A stretch of DNA of 64,000 bases, from the NCBI RefSeq assembly GCF_022965805.1, contig NC_133104.1, forward strand, positions 25,168,069 to 25,232,068, read 5' to 3'. The notes beneath the pieces were generated by a model that saw only the letters and a list, made by a program, of their open reading frames with translations, did not search any database and was not told the DNA's origin. Shown here in pieces: positions 1 through 10,775 of the stretch (the stretch's first letter is position 1; each line of letters opens with the position of its first letter). The stretch is from Primulina eburnea (Eukaryota > Streptophyta > Magnoliopsida > Lamiales > Gesneriaceae). Position numbers and translations under genes: made by a program.

Positions 1-216
1 AGATTATTAGAATCAACTGATATTATATTCTCAGATTTTATGTTATCTACAAGGAATCCAGTCATTTTATGATTCATTTGCGTAATCTATTAGAAGAATT
101 AATGTAGCAGAAGAAGAATTAATCAGATTATTAGAATCAACTGATATTATATTATCATATTTTATGTTATCTACAAGGAATCCAGTCATTTTATGATTCA
201 GTTGCGTAATCTATTA
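1..216 (+). repeat. Tandem duplication in the SireA internal tail
   Basis: A segment starting AGATTATTAGAATCAACTG at base 1 recurs at 125, giving a 124-bp period. The two copies agree over about 90 bp apart from a few substitutions and are joined by an AG-rich spacer. The duplication lies between the pol-downstream region and the polypurine tract. SireB does not show it at the matching place (about 22060-22160). Confidence 0.8.
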
Positions 217-1254
217 TCTACAAAGAGCTCAGTTATTCGATCTTAAACCACTTGGTTTTGTCAAACACCATAAAGGGGGAAATTGTTGGAAACTAGATTC
301 TGGAGTTTGACAAAACATGAATCAATCAATTAAAAAAATATGAATCCACTGATACGCGCAAGCAAATTCGGCAACTGAACTTTTCAACTGAAATCAGCTG
401 ATACAATGATAAAAGTAAACTGATCAGTTGGAACTGATCAGTTAAAACATTCAGCCGAATGCCTTAAAGTTTCTCAACTGAAGATGTCTCGGGAAAGAAC
501 AAAGAAGACATAACAGATTACAAGAGCGCCGCACAACAACCAAGACTACTTAAAACAACGCATTCCGGACAAAGCAATCAAGACGCCGAATTACAATAAA
601 TGAAGCAAACAATATCGAAGGAATAATCAAGTTTAAACCAACAGATACAAAGATTCAAATTTATCTCAAGATTACCGTTGGAAAAGAAGAGTATAAATAT
701 GGCAGAAGAAAAAGAAGAAACAACGATCACTGAATCTTAAACTTCCTGTTACTCTGTCAAAATCTTAGCTCACTCTCACTTGAATTATTCGTAGCAATCA
801 AGGCTACAATCTGAGCTTATTAGCACTCTGTAAAAGTTGTTAGATTCAATTGTGCTAATATCAGTTACGCACTGAGAATATTGTGCAGAACTAAGAATTT
901 CAGTTTTTGGCAGTAGTAAGTCCAAACTGAAGTGGGTCTGTACAAGTGTTGTACTTGATCAAAGTCTTTTAGTTAATATCCTATCCTTGTGATAGAAGGG
1001 GTGACGTAGGAGTAATTAAATTCACCGAACATCCAGAAACAACTCTTGCATATTTCTTTCAGTTTCGTATTCTATCTTTCAGTCAATTAATTTCCGCAAC
1101 TACTCTAGTTTAACTGATTGTTATTGACCAACAAGATTCCAAGATTCAGTTTGTCACCAAACTGAACTCAAATATTATTAAAGAACAATTTTAATTGTAA
1201 GTGTTTATTCAACCCCCCTTCTAAACACTCTTGTTACGACAACCAATCCTATCA
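1..1254 (+). mobile_element. SireA: 3' end of a Sirevirus (Ty1/copia), internal tail plus 3' LTR
   Basis: The 3' LTR runs from 284 (TGTTGGAAAC) to 1254 (CCTATCA) and matches, by eye, both SireB LTRs over its whole length. It is preceded at about 265-283 by an AAAGGGGGAAATTG polypurine tract, the arrangement typical of Sireviruses. A TATA box (TATAAATA) lies at 692-699. The rest of the element lies left of the window. The bases after it (GTTTG, 1255-1259) are the candidate target duplication; the left copy cannot be seen. It sits inside the 3' LTR of the minus-strand Ty3-O, whose undamaged sequence at this point is visible near 27030. Confidence 0.85.
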
Positions 1255-1997
1255 GTTTGCTTAAGGAAAAACGATCGAGGAACCAACAACCGAATGAAGA
1301 AGATCTTTGCTTGACGAGGAAATTGGCTTCATCGAAATGTTGCAGCAGCAAATCACGAGGATGAATGTGAGTGGAGGGGGTGGACGGCTGATGAAGGGTG
1401 ATTAGGTTAGTGGGGAGTTAAGGGAATAATTAGTAGTTAATTAAATTGATAATAATTTAGCTAATGACCCCTATTTTTATTTAAGGGTAAAAATTAAATA
1501 AATAAGCACAATAAGTCCAAAAGTGTGCCCATTAAATCCAAACGCACTCCCAAAAATATTTCGTGTTGGAAAGGTTTTGAAAATATTAGCCGAACCCTTA
1601 AAAAGTCCTCCGACTCGATAAAATTCACGTACCGTTAAAAATAAAATCTTGCAGGTAAAAATACCCAAATAAAATCCATTTTTAAAAATACCCTTAAAAA
1701 CGTTTTAAATTAATTTATACAAATATATCGTATAATAAAATAATTTTTCTGAAAATTCTCCAGTCTCCGTTCGAGCGTGAAATGCATCTAGAAACCCTCA
1801 TGCATGAACTTTTAAAATTTCATGAACTAAATTCTATCATGCAATAATTATGCATGAAATGCATAAAATAATTAAACACAAATTAATAAAATAAACATGC
1901 ATTTAATGCTTTAAAACAAATTAATAAAATACCAAAGAAATTTAATAACTTGCATGCATGTGGTTCTCGTGGACCTTCAGATTTTCGGGACGTTACA
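1255..1997 (-). mobile_element. Ty3-O 3' LTR, truncated by SireA
   Basis: Read on the minus strand the LTR starts TGTAACGTCCCGAAAATC at 1997 and continues to 1255, where SireA interrupts it. It matches 27020-27721, the corresponding part of the 5' LTR, except for indels; the 5' copy has lost about 60 bp near 27290-27300. A purine tract lies directly outside the LTR start (1998-2010 on the plus strand, complementary to AAGGGGGGAAGAT), which identifies this as the 3' LTR of a minus-strand element. Confidence 0.75.
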
Positions 1998-2573
1998 ATC
2001 TTCCCCCCTTAAATTGAATTTCGTCCCTGAAATTCGCTTATCCTTGATAGTCAAAAAGTTTAGACTTAGTTCTAGTATCCCAATAGGCCATGCTTATGCG
2101 ACGCTACTCTGATAAAATAATAAATCTTAAGATGTCCTTATGTCTCCTCTGTCCCGATAAACTTTACCTTCAACTTATAACGACCCATGGTGACCTAGTT
2201 CCATTTTTCTATAACCTCGAATTTAATTTTTTCTCAAACTTCCCAATATTAGAAATCGCAATCCGAATTTTTATTGTGTCTTACTTTTCTTATACTATAC
2301 CCGTAATGTTCATTGATCTATTACATTTGTATTTATGCAGTTCATTCTAAGAAACCTTAGCACCAAAATTTACTGATCGATTCATATCCTCGATAATACA
2401 CTCAAAATTTAAACTTTTTCTCAACCCTATAATAATATTAGCCTAAGATTCTTGAATCGAATCTTTATCTTACGACACCAATCTTACGTAACTTTACTAT
2501 TTATAAGTACATCCCAAATTTTAAATCTTTGCAAATCTTAAACATCGAGTAATGATAATCCATAAACTCAAAA
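1998..2573 (-). mobile_element. Ty3-O internal region, 3' part
   Basis: AT-rich sequence between the Ty3-O polypurine tract and the SireB insertion. No gag or pol motif is visible in any frame. The internal region resumes at 23173 on the far side of SireB. The short ORFs here (for example 2090-2350) have no recognisable domain and are probably chance ORFs. Confidence 0.55.
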
Positions 2574-2578
2574 TATAC
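2574..2578 (+). repeat. SireB target site duplication, left copy (TATAC)
   Basis: TATAC directly precedes the 5' LTR and is repeated exactly at 23168-23172 directly after the 3' LTR. Five bp is the normal size for Ty1/copia integration. It shows the two LTRs belong to one insertion despite 20 kb between them. Confidence 0.93.
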
Positions 2579-3577
2579 TGTTGGAAACCAAATTTCGGAG
2601 TTTGACAAACTAAAGAAACTAACTGAATAATGAGACAACTGAATATGCGAAAAACGCGACTGATTACTTAACAACTGAAACCAGCTGAACTAATGAAGAA
2701 AACTGATCCGTTGGAAACCGATCAGTTAATATACTCAGCCGCATAAGTTTCAGTTAAAACATATCTCAACTGAATGTTTCTTGGGAAAGAACAACCGAAA
2801 AAAAGACATAGTAGACAGCAACTGAATATGGAAAGCCGCACCTCAATCATTACAGCATAGAACAACGTATTTCGGCTATTGCAATTAAGACGCCATATTA
2901 CAATCAATGAAGAGAACATTTCCCAAGGAATGATGAAGTGGCAATCAACGGATACTAGAATTCAAATGCATATCAAAATTACCGTTGAAAGAGAAGTTTA
3001 TAAATATGACTGAAGAACAGCAGAAGAAAGTAGAGACGATCACTCAATCTTAAACTTGCTGTTACTCTGTCAAAATCTTAGTTCATCCTTATTTGAATTA
3101 TTTGTAGCAATCAAGGCTACAATTTGAGCTTACTAGTACTCTCTAAAAGTTGTTAGATTCAATAGTGCTAAGATCAGTTACGCACTGAGAATATTGTGTA
3201 GAACTAAGAGTTTCAGTTTTGGCAGTGGTAAGTCCAAACTGAAGTGGGTCTATACAAGGGTTGTACTCGATCAAAGTCTTTTAGTAAATATCATATCCTT
3301 GTGATAGAAGGGGTGACGTAGGAGTAATTGAATTCTCTGAACATCCAGAAATAACTCTTGCATATTTCTTTCAGTTTCGTATTCTATCTTTCAGTCAGTT
3401 ACTTTCCACAACTACTCTAGTTTAACTGATTGTTATTGACCAACAAGATTCCGAGATTCAGTTTCTCACCAAACTGAACTCAAATATTATTAAAGAACAA
3501 TTTTAATTGTAAGTGTTTATTCAACCTCCCCCCCCCCCCCCTTCTAAACACTTTTGTTACGACAACCGATCCTATCA
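2579..3577 (+). repeat. SireB 5' LTR
   Basis: Starts TGTTGGAAACC and ends CCTATCA, immediately followed by the primer binding site. Nearly identical to 22179-23167 and clearly related to 284-1254. A C-homopolymer near 3528-3541 is longer here than in the 3' LTR and accounts for most of the 10-bp length difference. Confidence 0.95.
2999..3006 (+). promoter_or_regulatory. TATA box of the SireB 5' LTR
   Basis: TATAAATA in the middle of the LTR, conserved at the same place in the 3' LTR (22599-22606) and in SireA (692-699). Conservation in all three LTRs supports it as the Pol II core promoter for the genomic transcript. Confidence 0.7.
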
Positions 3578-3579
3578 AG

Positions 3580-3591
3580 TGGTATCAGAGA
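3580..3591 (+). other. SireB primer binding site (tRNA-iMet)
   Basis: TGGTATCAGAGA two bases after the 5' LTR. The first eleven bases are complementary to the 3' end of plant initiator tRNA-Met (usual PBS TGGTATCAGAGC); the last base differs. Confidence 0.85.
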
Positions 3592-3637
3592 GGTTGAATC
3601 TTGTTCTTGAACACTTCTGATATATGAATCTGCTAGC

Positions 3638-5590
3638 ATGACTTCATTCAATAAAATTCCTATGTTCTCAATAGAAGATTTCGATGACTGGAAAATCAGA
3701 ATGCCGGCTCACTTAGCTGCACAAGATGATGACATGTGGTATGTCATAACAGATGGACCCATGAAGATTCTAAAAGCAAACACAGCAATTTCCATAACTG
3801 AAGGGGCACCACAGAGAATTCAAAATCCCAGAGAAGAGTGGATAACTGAGGACAAAAGAAAAGTCAATCTTGACAATGTGGCCAAAGACACTCTATACAA
3901 AACACTGGACAAAGCAACCTTCAAAAAAATAAAGATGTGCAAAACAACAAAAGAAATTTGGGAAAAGTTGATTCAGTTATATGAAGGAAATGACCAAACA
4001 AAAGAAAATAAACTCTCTGTTGCTATTCAAAAATTTGACAATATCAGAATGAAGGTTGGAGAATCAATGAATGAGTATGATGAAAGGGTGAGCAGCATTG
4101 TCAATGAATTAAATGCACTTGGAAAAGTGTATACTAACAAAGAGGTTGCACTAAAAGTGATGAGAGGTCTTCCAAAGGAATGGGAAGTCAAAACTATGTC
4201 TATGAGAGAGTCTAAAGACTTGAACCAGATCGAACTTCATGATCTATTTGCTGATTTAAAAACTTATGAATTTGAATTGCAGAACAGAGAAGGAGAACCA
4301 TCTACTCCTACAGCTACAACTGCTCTAGAAGCTGTCAGAACTGAACCAACTGGTTCAGCCGAGAAATCTGCTGATCAGTTAAGCCATGATGCTATGTAAT
4401 TATTCATCAAAAAGTTTGGGAGGTTCATGAGAAATAACGAAGGAAACTTTCAGAAGCAATACCAGAGAAATAATTCCAAAGAAGAAACAAATGCTTGCTA
4501 CAGTTGTGGCAAAACAGGTCATTACATTGCTGACTGTCCTAAACCTAAAAAGGACAGTCAAGAATCAACTGACAGAAGAAAGAAATCAAATGAGCATAAG
4601 AGAAGACCCAGAGATGATAAGAAAACCTACAGAAAGAAACATGAGGTTCTATTAGCTGAAGAGAACAAAGCCAAATGGGCAGAAACTGATAGTGACGAAG
4701 CAGAATCAGAAAGCTCATATAGCTCAAGTGATGAAGAGGAAGTCAAATGCCTAATGGCCAATGATACTAAAGCAGAATCTACAAGTCAACAGGTATTTGA
4801 TTTTAGTTGAACTGACTTTACACGAGAAGAACTCATTTTAACATTGCATGAAATGGTAAATGAGTACCAGAAACTTTCATCATCATTTGAGAAAATGAAG
4901 TCAAAGCAAAATGATCCCATGGACAATAAAATCAAAACTGTTGAATCAGTTGATGAGTTGAGTCTAAAAAGGGAGATTGCTGAGCTAAGAGAAGAAAGAA
5001 ACAAAGATAAGTCATTAATTCAAAAGTTAATGCTTGAAAACTCAGAACAATCTAAGCTCATTAAATCTTGGAATAAGTCATCAGCTGCATTGAATGAAAT
5101 GCAAAATTCACAAAAATCAGTTTTTGATAAATCTGGATTAGGACTCAATACTCAAGGTGAAACATTTCCAAAAGATACTCAACCCGAACAGAACATAGAC
5201 AAAGGGAAATACATTAAATTTGTCAAATCAACAGTAGAACAAGAAAAATTTAAGCATAGCAAACTGAATGAACAACCTATTGAGAATAAGTATAAGGCCA
5301 GAAGACATGAAGTTGGTTACAGTCCAAAAATTTCTACTGACTCAGAAAGTCATTCATCAAAAAGATTTTGCAAGAACTATTCAAATTATTATAACTGCAA
5401 ACCAGTCCAGAAAAGATACAGACTAAACAATCAGTTGAACCAAGCTAAAATGCATACTGTGTCATCTGAACACCGCACACCTAACACACAGAAGCCGAGA
5501 AAAATAATTTGGAACACGGCTACTGGAAATTCAGTTAGACTAATCCAAGTATGGGTTCCAAAGGGACTAATAAGTTTTGGACCCAAATAG
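3638..5590 (+). pseudogene. SireB gag (broken): capsid/nucleocapsid
   Basis: Gag forms the virus-like particle and packages element RNA. The first ATG is 3638. Residues 1-250 form the UBN2/DUF4219-like capsid region of copia Gag, and a CCHC zinc knuckle (CYSCGKTGHYIADC) lies near 4495-4536, followed by a Lys/Arg-rich then acidic Ser-rich tail and a coiled-coil-like stretch (about 4840-5110). Three segments (3638-4399, 4427-4810, 4844-5590) are in one frame, separated by stops TAA (4397-4399) and TGA (4808-4810), with a further TAG at 5588-5590. The protease frame begins about 5577 in another frame, so a frameshift also separates gag from pol. The breaks look like point mutations in a formerly continuous frame. 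Family assignment is strong; function in this copy is unlikely. Confidence 0.9.
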
Positions 5591-8500
5591 ATATGGGTAC
5601 CAAATCATATTATGTGTGTGCTTGCAGGTAACAGGTACAGATAAAAATTCAATATGGTATTTGGACAGCGGTTGCTCACGACATATGACAGGAGATGCAA
5701 GTATGCTATCTCAACTGACCAAATATAGTGGTCCAAACATCAGTTTCGGAGATAATTCCAAAGGTAAAACCGTGGGTAAGGGTAAGCTTATCCATGGTAA
5801 CTTTACTATTAAAGATGTTTTATTAGTAGAGAATCTGAAGTATAACTTGATTAGCATCAGTCAGTTATGCAACAATGGATTCTCGGTACAATTTGTCAAA
5901 AATTCATGCTCAGTTAAAACATCAACTGATGAAATCATACTAACTGGCAAACGATGTGGAAACACATATAAAGTTAGTTGGAATGATCAGCCTTATGCAC
6001 CAGTTTGTTTTATTGATTCAAAATCATCTCAAAACAGGTTGTTGCATAAAAGGTTAAATCATTTAAACTTTAAATCCATTGCCTATCTGAGTAAACATGA
6101 ACTTGTAACTGGTTTGCCCAAAATAGATTTTTCAAAAGAAAAACTTTGCTCAGTATCTAAGTATGGAAAACAAGTACGATCATCTTTCAAAAACAAGGGC
6201 TGTAAATCTTCATCCCGATGCTTAGAACTATTGCACATGGATCTCTTCGGTCCAATACCAGTCATGAGCTTAGGGGGAATGAAATACACCTTGGTGGTTG
6301 TAGATGATTTTTCAAGATTTACTTGGGTTATCTTTCTCAAATCCAAAGACCATACGGCTGCACAACTGATTAAACTCTTCAAAATACTTTTAAATGAAAA
6401 ATCAGTTGGGATTGATCGAATCAGATCTGATCGAGGAACTGAATTCATCAATCAAACACTTTCAAGCTTTCTAGAAAATGCTGGAATCAAGCATGAGCTC
6501 TCAGCAGCAAGAACTCCTCAGCAAAACGGTGTAGCTGAGAGAAAAAATCGGACCCTTAAAGAAGCTGCTAGAACAACGCTTGCTGATTCTGGTATTTCTC
6601 AAAGATTTTGGGCAGAGGAAGTAAAAAATGCTTGTTATACTCAGAACAGATCAATGATTAATAAGAATCATATGAAAACACCATATGAAATCTGGCATGG
6701 AAGATAAAGTATAATCACTTATTTCAAAATATTCGGCTGTAGATGTTTTATTCATGATAATGATAAAAATTATTTAAAAGCATTCGATGCCAAATCTGCA
6801 GAAGGAATATTCCTAGGATATTCATCAGTTAGTATAGCTCATAGAGTCTTTAATAAGAAAACTTTAAATGTTGAAGAATCTGCGCATGTTGTTTTTGATG
6901 AAACTGTACTAACTGATAAGCCAACTGATCAAGTTGAGCTAGCTGATCGATTTACAGATATCAGTTTGGAAGATGATGACAAAGATGAAAGTCATAATGA
7001 TCAAAACATATTTCAAACACCCGAACCAGAGATATTAGATCAATTAAATGAACAGGAAGTCAATGCTGACAATCAGTTATTAAAGCAAACTGATAACATT
7101 CAAATACCAGCTGACGAGGCATCAACTGAAGCTGAAAACTGCATTCAGTTACCAACTGAAGAAGTTGCTGATGCAACAAATGCAGAGTACAGATGGAGAA
7201 AATCGCATCCACCACAACTGGTAATAGGAAATCCATCTGACCCAGTAAGAACTCGCAATCAAATGTTAAATTTATTTATTCATTCAGCCTTTGTCTCACA
7301 AATGGAACCAAAGAAAACTGATGAAGCTCTTGCTGATCCTAACTGGGTAAATGCTATGCAAGAAGAGCTGAATCAGTTCACTCACAATAACATCTGGAAC
7401 TTAGTTCCAAGACCAACTTCAAAAACCATTATAGGTACAAAATGGGTGTACATGAATAAACTGAACGAGAACGGTTCAGTTATACGCAACAAAGCAAGAC
7501 TAGTAGCACAAGGATATAGGCAAGAAGAAGGAATTGACTACGATGAGACGTATGCTCCAGTTGCAAGATTGGAAGCAATCTGAATATTTCTTGCTTATGC
7601 ATCTCACAAAAACTTCAAAGTTTACCAGATGAATGTGAAGATTGCATTCCTAAACAGTCAGTTACAAGAAGAAGTATATGTTGAACAACCTCCAGGTTTT
7701 GTAAACCACAAACTTCCTGATCATGTATACTATTTGAACAAAGCATTATATGGTCTTAAACAAGCTCCCAGGGCTTGGTACGAAACTCTTTCAAAATTCT
7801 TAACTGATCATGACTTTTCAGTCGGATCGGTTGATAAGACCTTGTTCAAATTTACTAAAAATAATCACATTCTATTAGTTCAAATTTATGTTGATGATAT
7901 AATATTTGGGTCAACTAACCCCAAATTGTGAGAAAAGTTTGCTAAGTTAATGCAGGAAAAGTTTGAAATGAGCATGATGGGTGAACTGACATTCTTTCTT
8001 GGACTGCAAGTGAAGCAACTGGAAACTGGTATATTCAATAGTCAAACAAAATATACAAAGGAGTTGCTAAAGAAATTTGGTATGGAATCATGTTCAGCTG
8101 CAACTACTCCCATGAGCTCATCAGTTAAACTAGACAGTGACGAAGGGGGAATATCAGTGGAGGCGACATTATATAGAGGGTTAATAGGTTCATTGTTGTA
8201 CCTAACAGCCAGTCGTCCTGATATTGTTTTTGCTGTCTGTATGTGTGCCAGATTTCAAGCAAATCCTAAGCAATCACATTTCTCAGCTGCTAAAAGAATT
8301 CTAAGATAACTTAAGGACACACAAAATGTTGGGCTATGGTATTCAAAAGACTCCACCTTCAATTTAGCTGGATATTCAGATGCAGATTATGCAGGATGTA
8401 AGCTTGATCGCAAAAGTACAAGTTGATCTTGTCAGTTCTTAGGAGACAGACTGATCTCTTGGTTCAGCAAGAAGCAGACATCCATAGATACCTCAACAAC

Positions 8501-8830
8501 AGAAGCAGAATATCTTGCTGCTGGTAGCTGTTGTGCACAACTGATCTGGATTCAGCAACAACTGAAGGATTATGGAGTAACGTCAACTGAATCGCCCATA
8601 TTTTTTGATAATACTAGCACAATTGCCATCACTTACAATCCAGTTCTTCACTCAAGGACCAAGCATATAGATGTCAGGCATCACTTCATTAGAGATCATG
8701 CTTTAAAGAAGGATATTCGACTGGAATACATTTCAACTGAACAGCAAGCAGCTGATATCTTCACAAAACCATTACCCGAGGCTAAGTTTTCTTACTTTCG
8801 AAATATTCTTGGGTTAATTGATCTATCATA
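5577..8830 (+). pseudogene. SireB pol (broken): protease, integrase, reverse transcriptase, RNase H
   Basis: One frame runs through with stops but no obvious frameshift. Protease: DSGCSRHMTG near 5665-5695. Integrase: zinc-binding region about 6040-6170, where the second Cys of the CxxC pair appears to be Ser (CSVS); catalytic core Asp in LHMDLFGP (about 6230), Asp in IRSDRGTEF (about 6420) and Glu in NGVAERKNRTL (about 6535). [10 protein letters not shown] at about 7440; the motif normally written MDVK has Asn for the first catalytic Asp (7629-7640); YVDD is intact (about 7890). RNase H: SDADYAG (about 8375) and STTEAEY (about 8495), ending KPLPEAKF then TAA at 8828-8830. Stops fall at 6705, 7581, 7929, 8307 and about 8425. 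Integrase before RT makes it Ty1/copia. It is inactive. Confidence 0.92.
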
Positions 8831-8981
8831 AACTTGTTATTAATACTGTCTTGTTTATAAAATCATTTCTCACAACTGACTACTTTCTGTCAACTGATGT
8901 CAGCTATCATATGTCAGTTTGTTATAAAACTTCTGTTAACATTAATTTGATTGTAGAAAAATAAAGTAAGATATCACTGAG

Positions 8982-9428
8982 TCAATCAAATTTTACATTT
9001 GAATAAAAACGATGCCAAGTTACACCACTCAGTTCAGATCCAACAAAATTCTTCCACTCATTCAACCAATGGGTAAGTTCATGGATCCGTAAATTTATGA
9101 AAGATTCAGAATTTGCAAGCTTATCCAGTCGATGCCACTCTGTCCAGAGCATTGCATCAAGCAGAGCTTGATCTTCGATCAGTTCTGTAATTTGATAAAC
9201 ATTAAACACGTCTCGATACTTCCTAGCTCTTGCTCTTTGTGCACGAGTAGTAGGTAAACGATTATGGTACACAAAATGAATATCATGTATCTTGTACCAT
9301 ACAGACATGACTTTCATCAAAACTTTCTCCTCGATGCTTCTCTTTAACTCCTCTAAATGCGGACGCATCTCTTCAGTTACGTGATTCTGAGTACCACTGC
9401 AAGCATCGGATATATCTGAATCTGCCAT
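8982..9428 (-). CDS. Opposite-strand ORF 1 in SireB (148 aa), unknown function
   Basis: Uninterrupted minus-strand ORF between pol and the pol-downstream ORF. It is hydrophilic and apparently helical, with no signal peptide or membrane segment. It is homologous to the ORF at 9800-10189. Without any gap over about 30 residues, both have I-E-acidic (32-34), Trp44, Tyr54 and Thr-Thr (60-61). Further on both have Arg-Lys (69-70), Met-Leu (93-94), Ser-Phe (109-110), Trp-Leu (121-122) and Trp125. Both begin M-x-D-x-SD. Being open while the flanking gag-pol and sense ORF carry about sixteen stops, plus the paralogy and a TATA box 53 bp upstream of the ATG, argues that it is a gene. I do not recognise the family. 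Antisense additional ORFs are known in some plant LTR retrotransposons. Confidence 0.65.
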   Translation of the reverse strand: MADSDISDACSGTQNHVTEEMRPHLEELKRSIEEKVLMKVMSVWYKIHDIHFVYHNRLPTTRAQRARARKYRDVFNVYQITELIEDQALLDAMLWTEWHRLDKLANSESFINLRIHELTHWLNEWKNFVGSELSGVTWHRFYSNVKFD

Positions 9429-9475
9429 AATTTTATTGAATTGATATTATCTCACAACTCATTTCTATCGTCTTA

Positions 9476-9481
9476 CTTATA
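9476..9481 (-). promoter_or_regulatory. TATA box for opposite-strand ORF 1
   Basis: On the minus strand, TATAAG within CTATAAGTAAGA, whose first T is 53 bp before the ATG at 9428. The companion ORF at 10189 has a TATAAATA at an almost equal distance. The site is close enough to imply a short leader of roughly 20-30 nt. Prediction only. Confidence 0.5.
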
Positions 9482-9799
9482 GACAGGTGACATTAAATGG
9501 TGAAGAAGTTGAAAAGACTAAAGCCAACCGAAACGTCATCGCAATTACCTAGGATTTTTCTTCACCAGTTATTTATTATCAGTTGATACTAGTTTAACAA
9601 TTATTATATTTTTACCCTCAACTGATATTAGTGTATATTTTACTAATTATTAATTGTTAACTCATTTCAGTCAGAAGTCAATTAATATCAGTTTATCTGA
9701 TCAGTTAGTAAACAACTTATTATTTGCAGGAAAAAGAAAAACAGAGTTAAAACCAGATAAATATTTCATTACTTATAAATATTGGTCTGGATTACATCA

Positions 9800-10189
9800 T
9801 CATACTTCTCCTCCACAATCATCATACTTCTCCTCCACAACAATTATCCAAAATTTCAACCAAACAGATAGAGAAGAAGGAGCAGTCATGAGAAAGCTGT
9901 GAGAATGAGCTATGCGCCTTAGGATCTTCAATTCCTTGCGGAGCATCAGCTGATACATGTGATCGTCCTTGAAGACATCCACCCACACAGCAATATTCAA
10001 GTGCTTTCGCACTTGCTTCAGTTCTGCCACCAATTCAGGAGTGGTGGCCTCCCCAGAGTTGTACAAGAGCTCAAGCTCCTGCAATCGCTCCCAGTAATGC
10101 AGACTTTCGTAGAAGACTGCATCTTCTATCTCGGCCTTCCTGGCCTCCAGAGAAAAAGGAGAAAAACTTGAGTCACTCGTATCAGACAT
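9800..10189 (-). CDS. Opposite-strand ORF 2 in SireB (129 aa), paralogue of ORF 1
   Basis: Uninterrupted minus-strand ORF starting MSDTSDSS. The aligned landmarks are I-E-D (21-23), Trp33, Tyr43, Thr-Thr (49-50), Arg-Lys (61-62), Met-Leu (82-83), Ser-Phe (98-99), Trp-Leu (110-111) and Trp114, matching ORF 1 in order and spacing with one gap of about three residues. The C-terminus is shorter. The N-terminal half is rich in Glu and Leu and looks helical. A TATAAATA sits 63 bp before the ATG. It diverges from the sense ORF at 10776 across 586 bp. Function unknown. A tandem duplication of one ancestral ORF is the simplest origin. Confidence 0.65.
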   Translation of the reverse strand: MSDTSDSSFSPFSLEARKAEIEDAVFYESLHYWERLQELELLYNSGEATTPELVAELKQVRKHLNIAVWVDVFKDDHMYQLMLRKELKILRRIAHSHSFLMTAPSSLSVWLKFWIIVVEEKYDDCGGEV

Positions 10190-10244
10190 TTTTTCTTATC
10201 TTGAATATTTTGGATGATATGTCTGAAACTGACTGAGCCACTTC

Positions 10245-10252
10245 TATTTATA
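10245..10252 (-). promoter_or_regulatory. TATA box for opposite-strand ORF 2
   Basis: TATAAATA on the minus strand (within GCTATAAATAGAAG), 63 bp before the ATG at 10189. It is a near-consensus plant TATA box. Confidence 0.55.
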
Positions 10253-10536
10253 GCCAAGAAGTTATGGAAGATGAAGGGTCGCGATCATTTATCATATAAT
10301 AAATTTTTAAAGCTTTAAATTTATTTTTACATCGTCATTTTAAATGTTTTCTGCACCAATTTAGGGGGAATATTAATTTTAAAAGGTTAACTGAGAAGAC
10401 AATTGTTTGTAACTTCTCAACTGAAATGAATCAGTTTCCCAACTGATCGTTCAGCCGGATTGTTTACAAATCTTCTCACATACGTTAACTAATTAAAATT
10501 TATTATATTCTAAATCAATTGACATGACTGCAGATT

Positions 10537-10700
10537 GACGACGTGGCTTATTTTAAAACCGCTAACCTTTATACACACGATTATAGCACACGTACACTTA
10601 TTTTTATTCAAAATATTCATGGACTGACACGTGTCCAGAATTTGAACAGTCACGTACAAATGTATTATACCCGCTTCAATTTAGTTCTTCTCCTTCACGC
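10537..10700 (+). promoter_or_regulatory. Divergent intergenic region with ACGT-core cluster and TATA-like site
   Basis: Four ACGT-core boxes occur within about 125 bp: GACGACGTGGC (10537-10547), CACACGTACA (10587-10596), the palindromic G-box GACACGTGTCC (10626-10636) and GTCACGTACA (about 10649-10658). A TATTATAC follows at about 10672-10679, roughly 100 bp before the ATG at 10776. Such boxes are bZIP/bHLH targets in plant promoters. The position between a minus-strand ORF and a plus-strand ORF suggests an internal, possibly bidirectional promoter independent of the LTR. Activity is not shown by the sequence. Confidence 0.4.
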
Positions 10701-10775
10701 ATACAATCAGTTCTAAGAGCATACAAACTTCCGAAGCTTATTTTCTATGAATTTCAGATCATCTTACCTTCCGAA

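Noticed and set aside
6083..6451. 122-aa minus-strand ORF in SireB pol
   Set aside because: It is the shadow of the integrase reading frame, with no support of its own.
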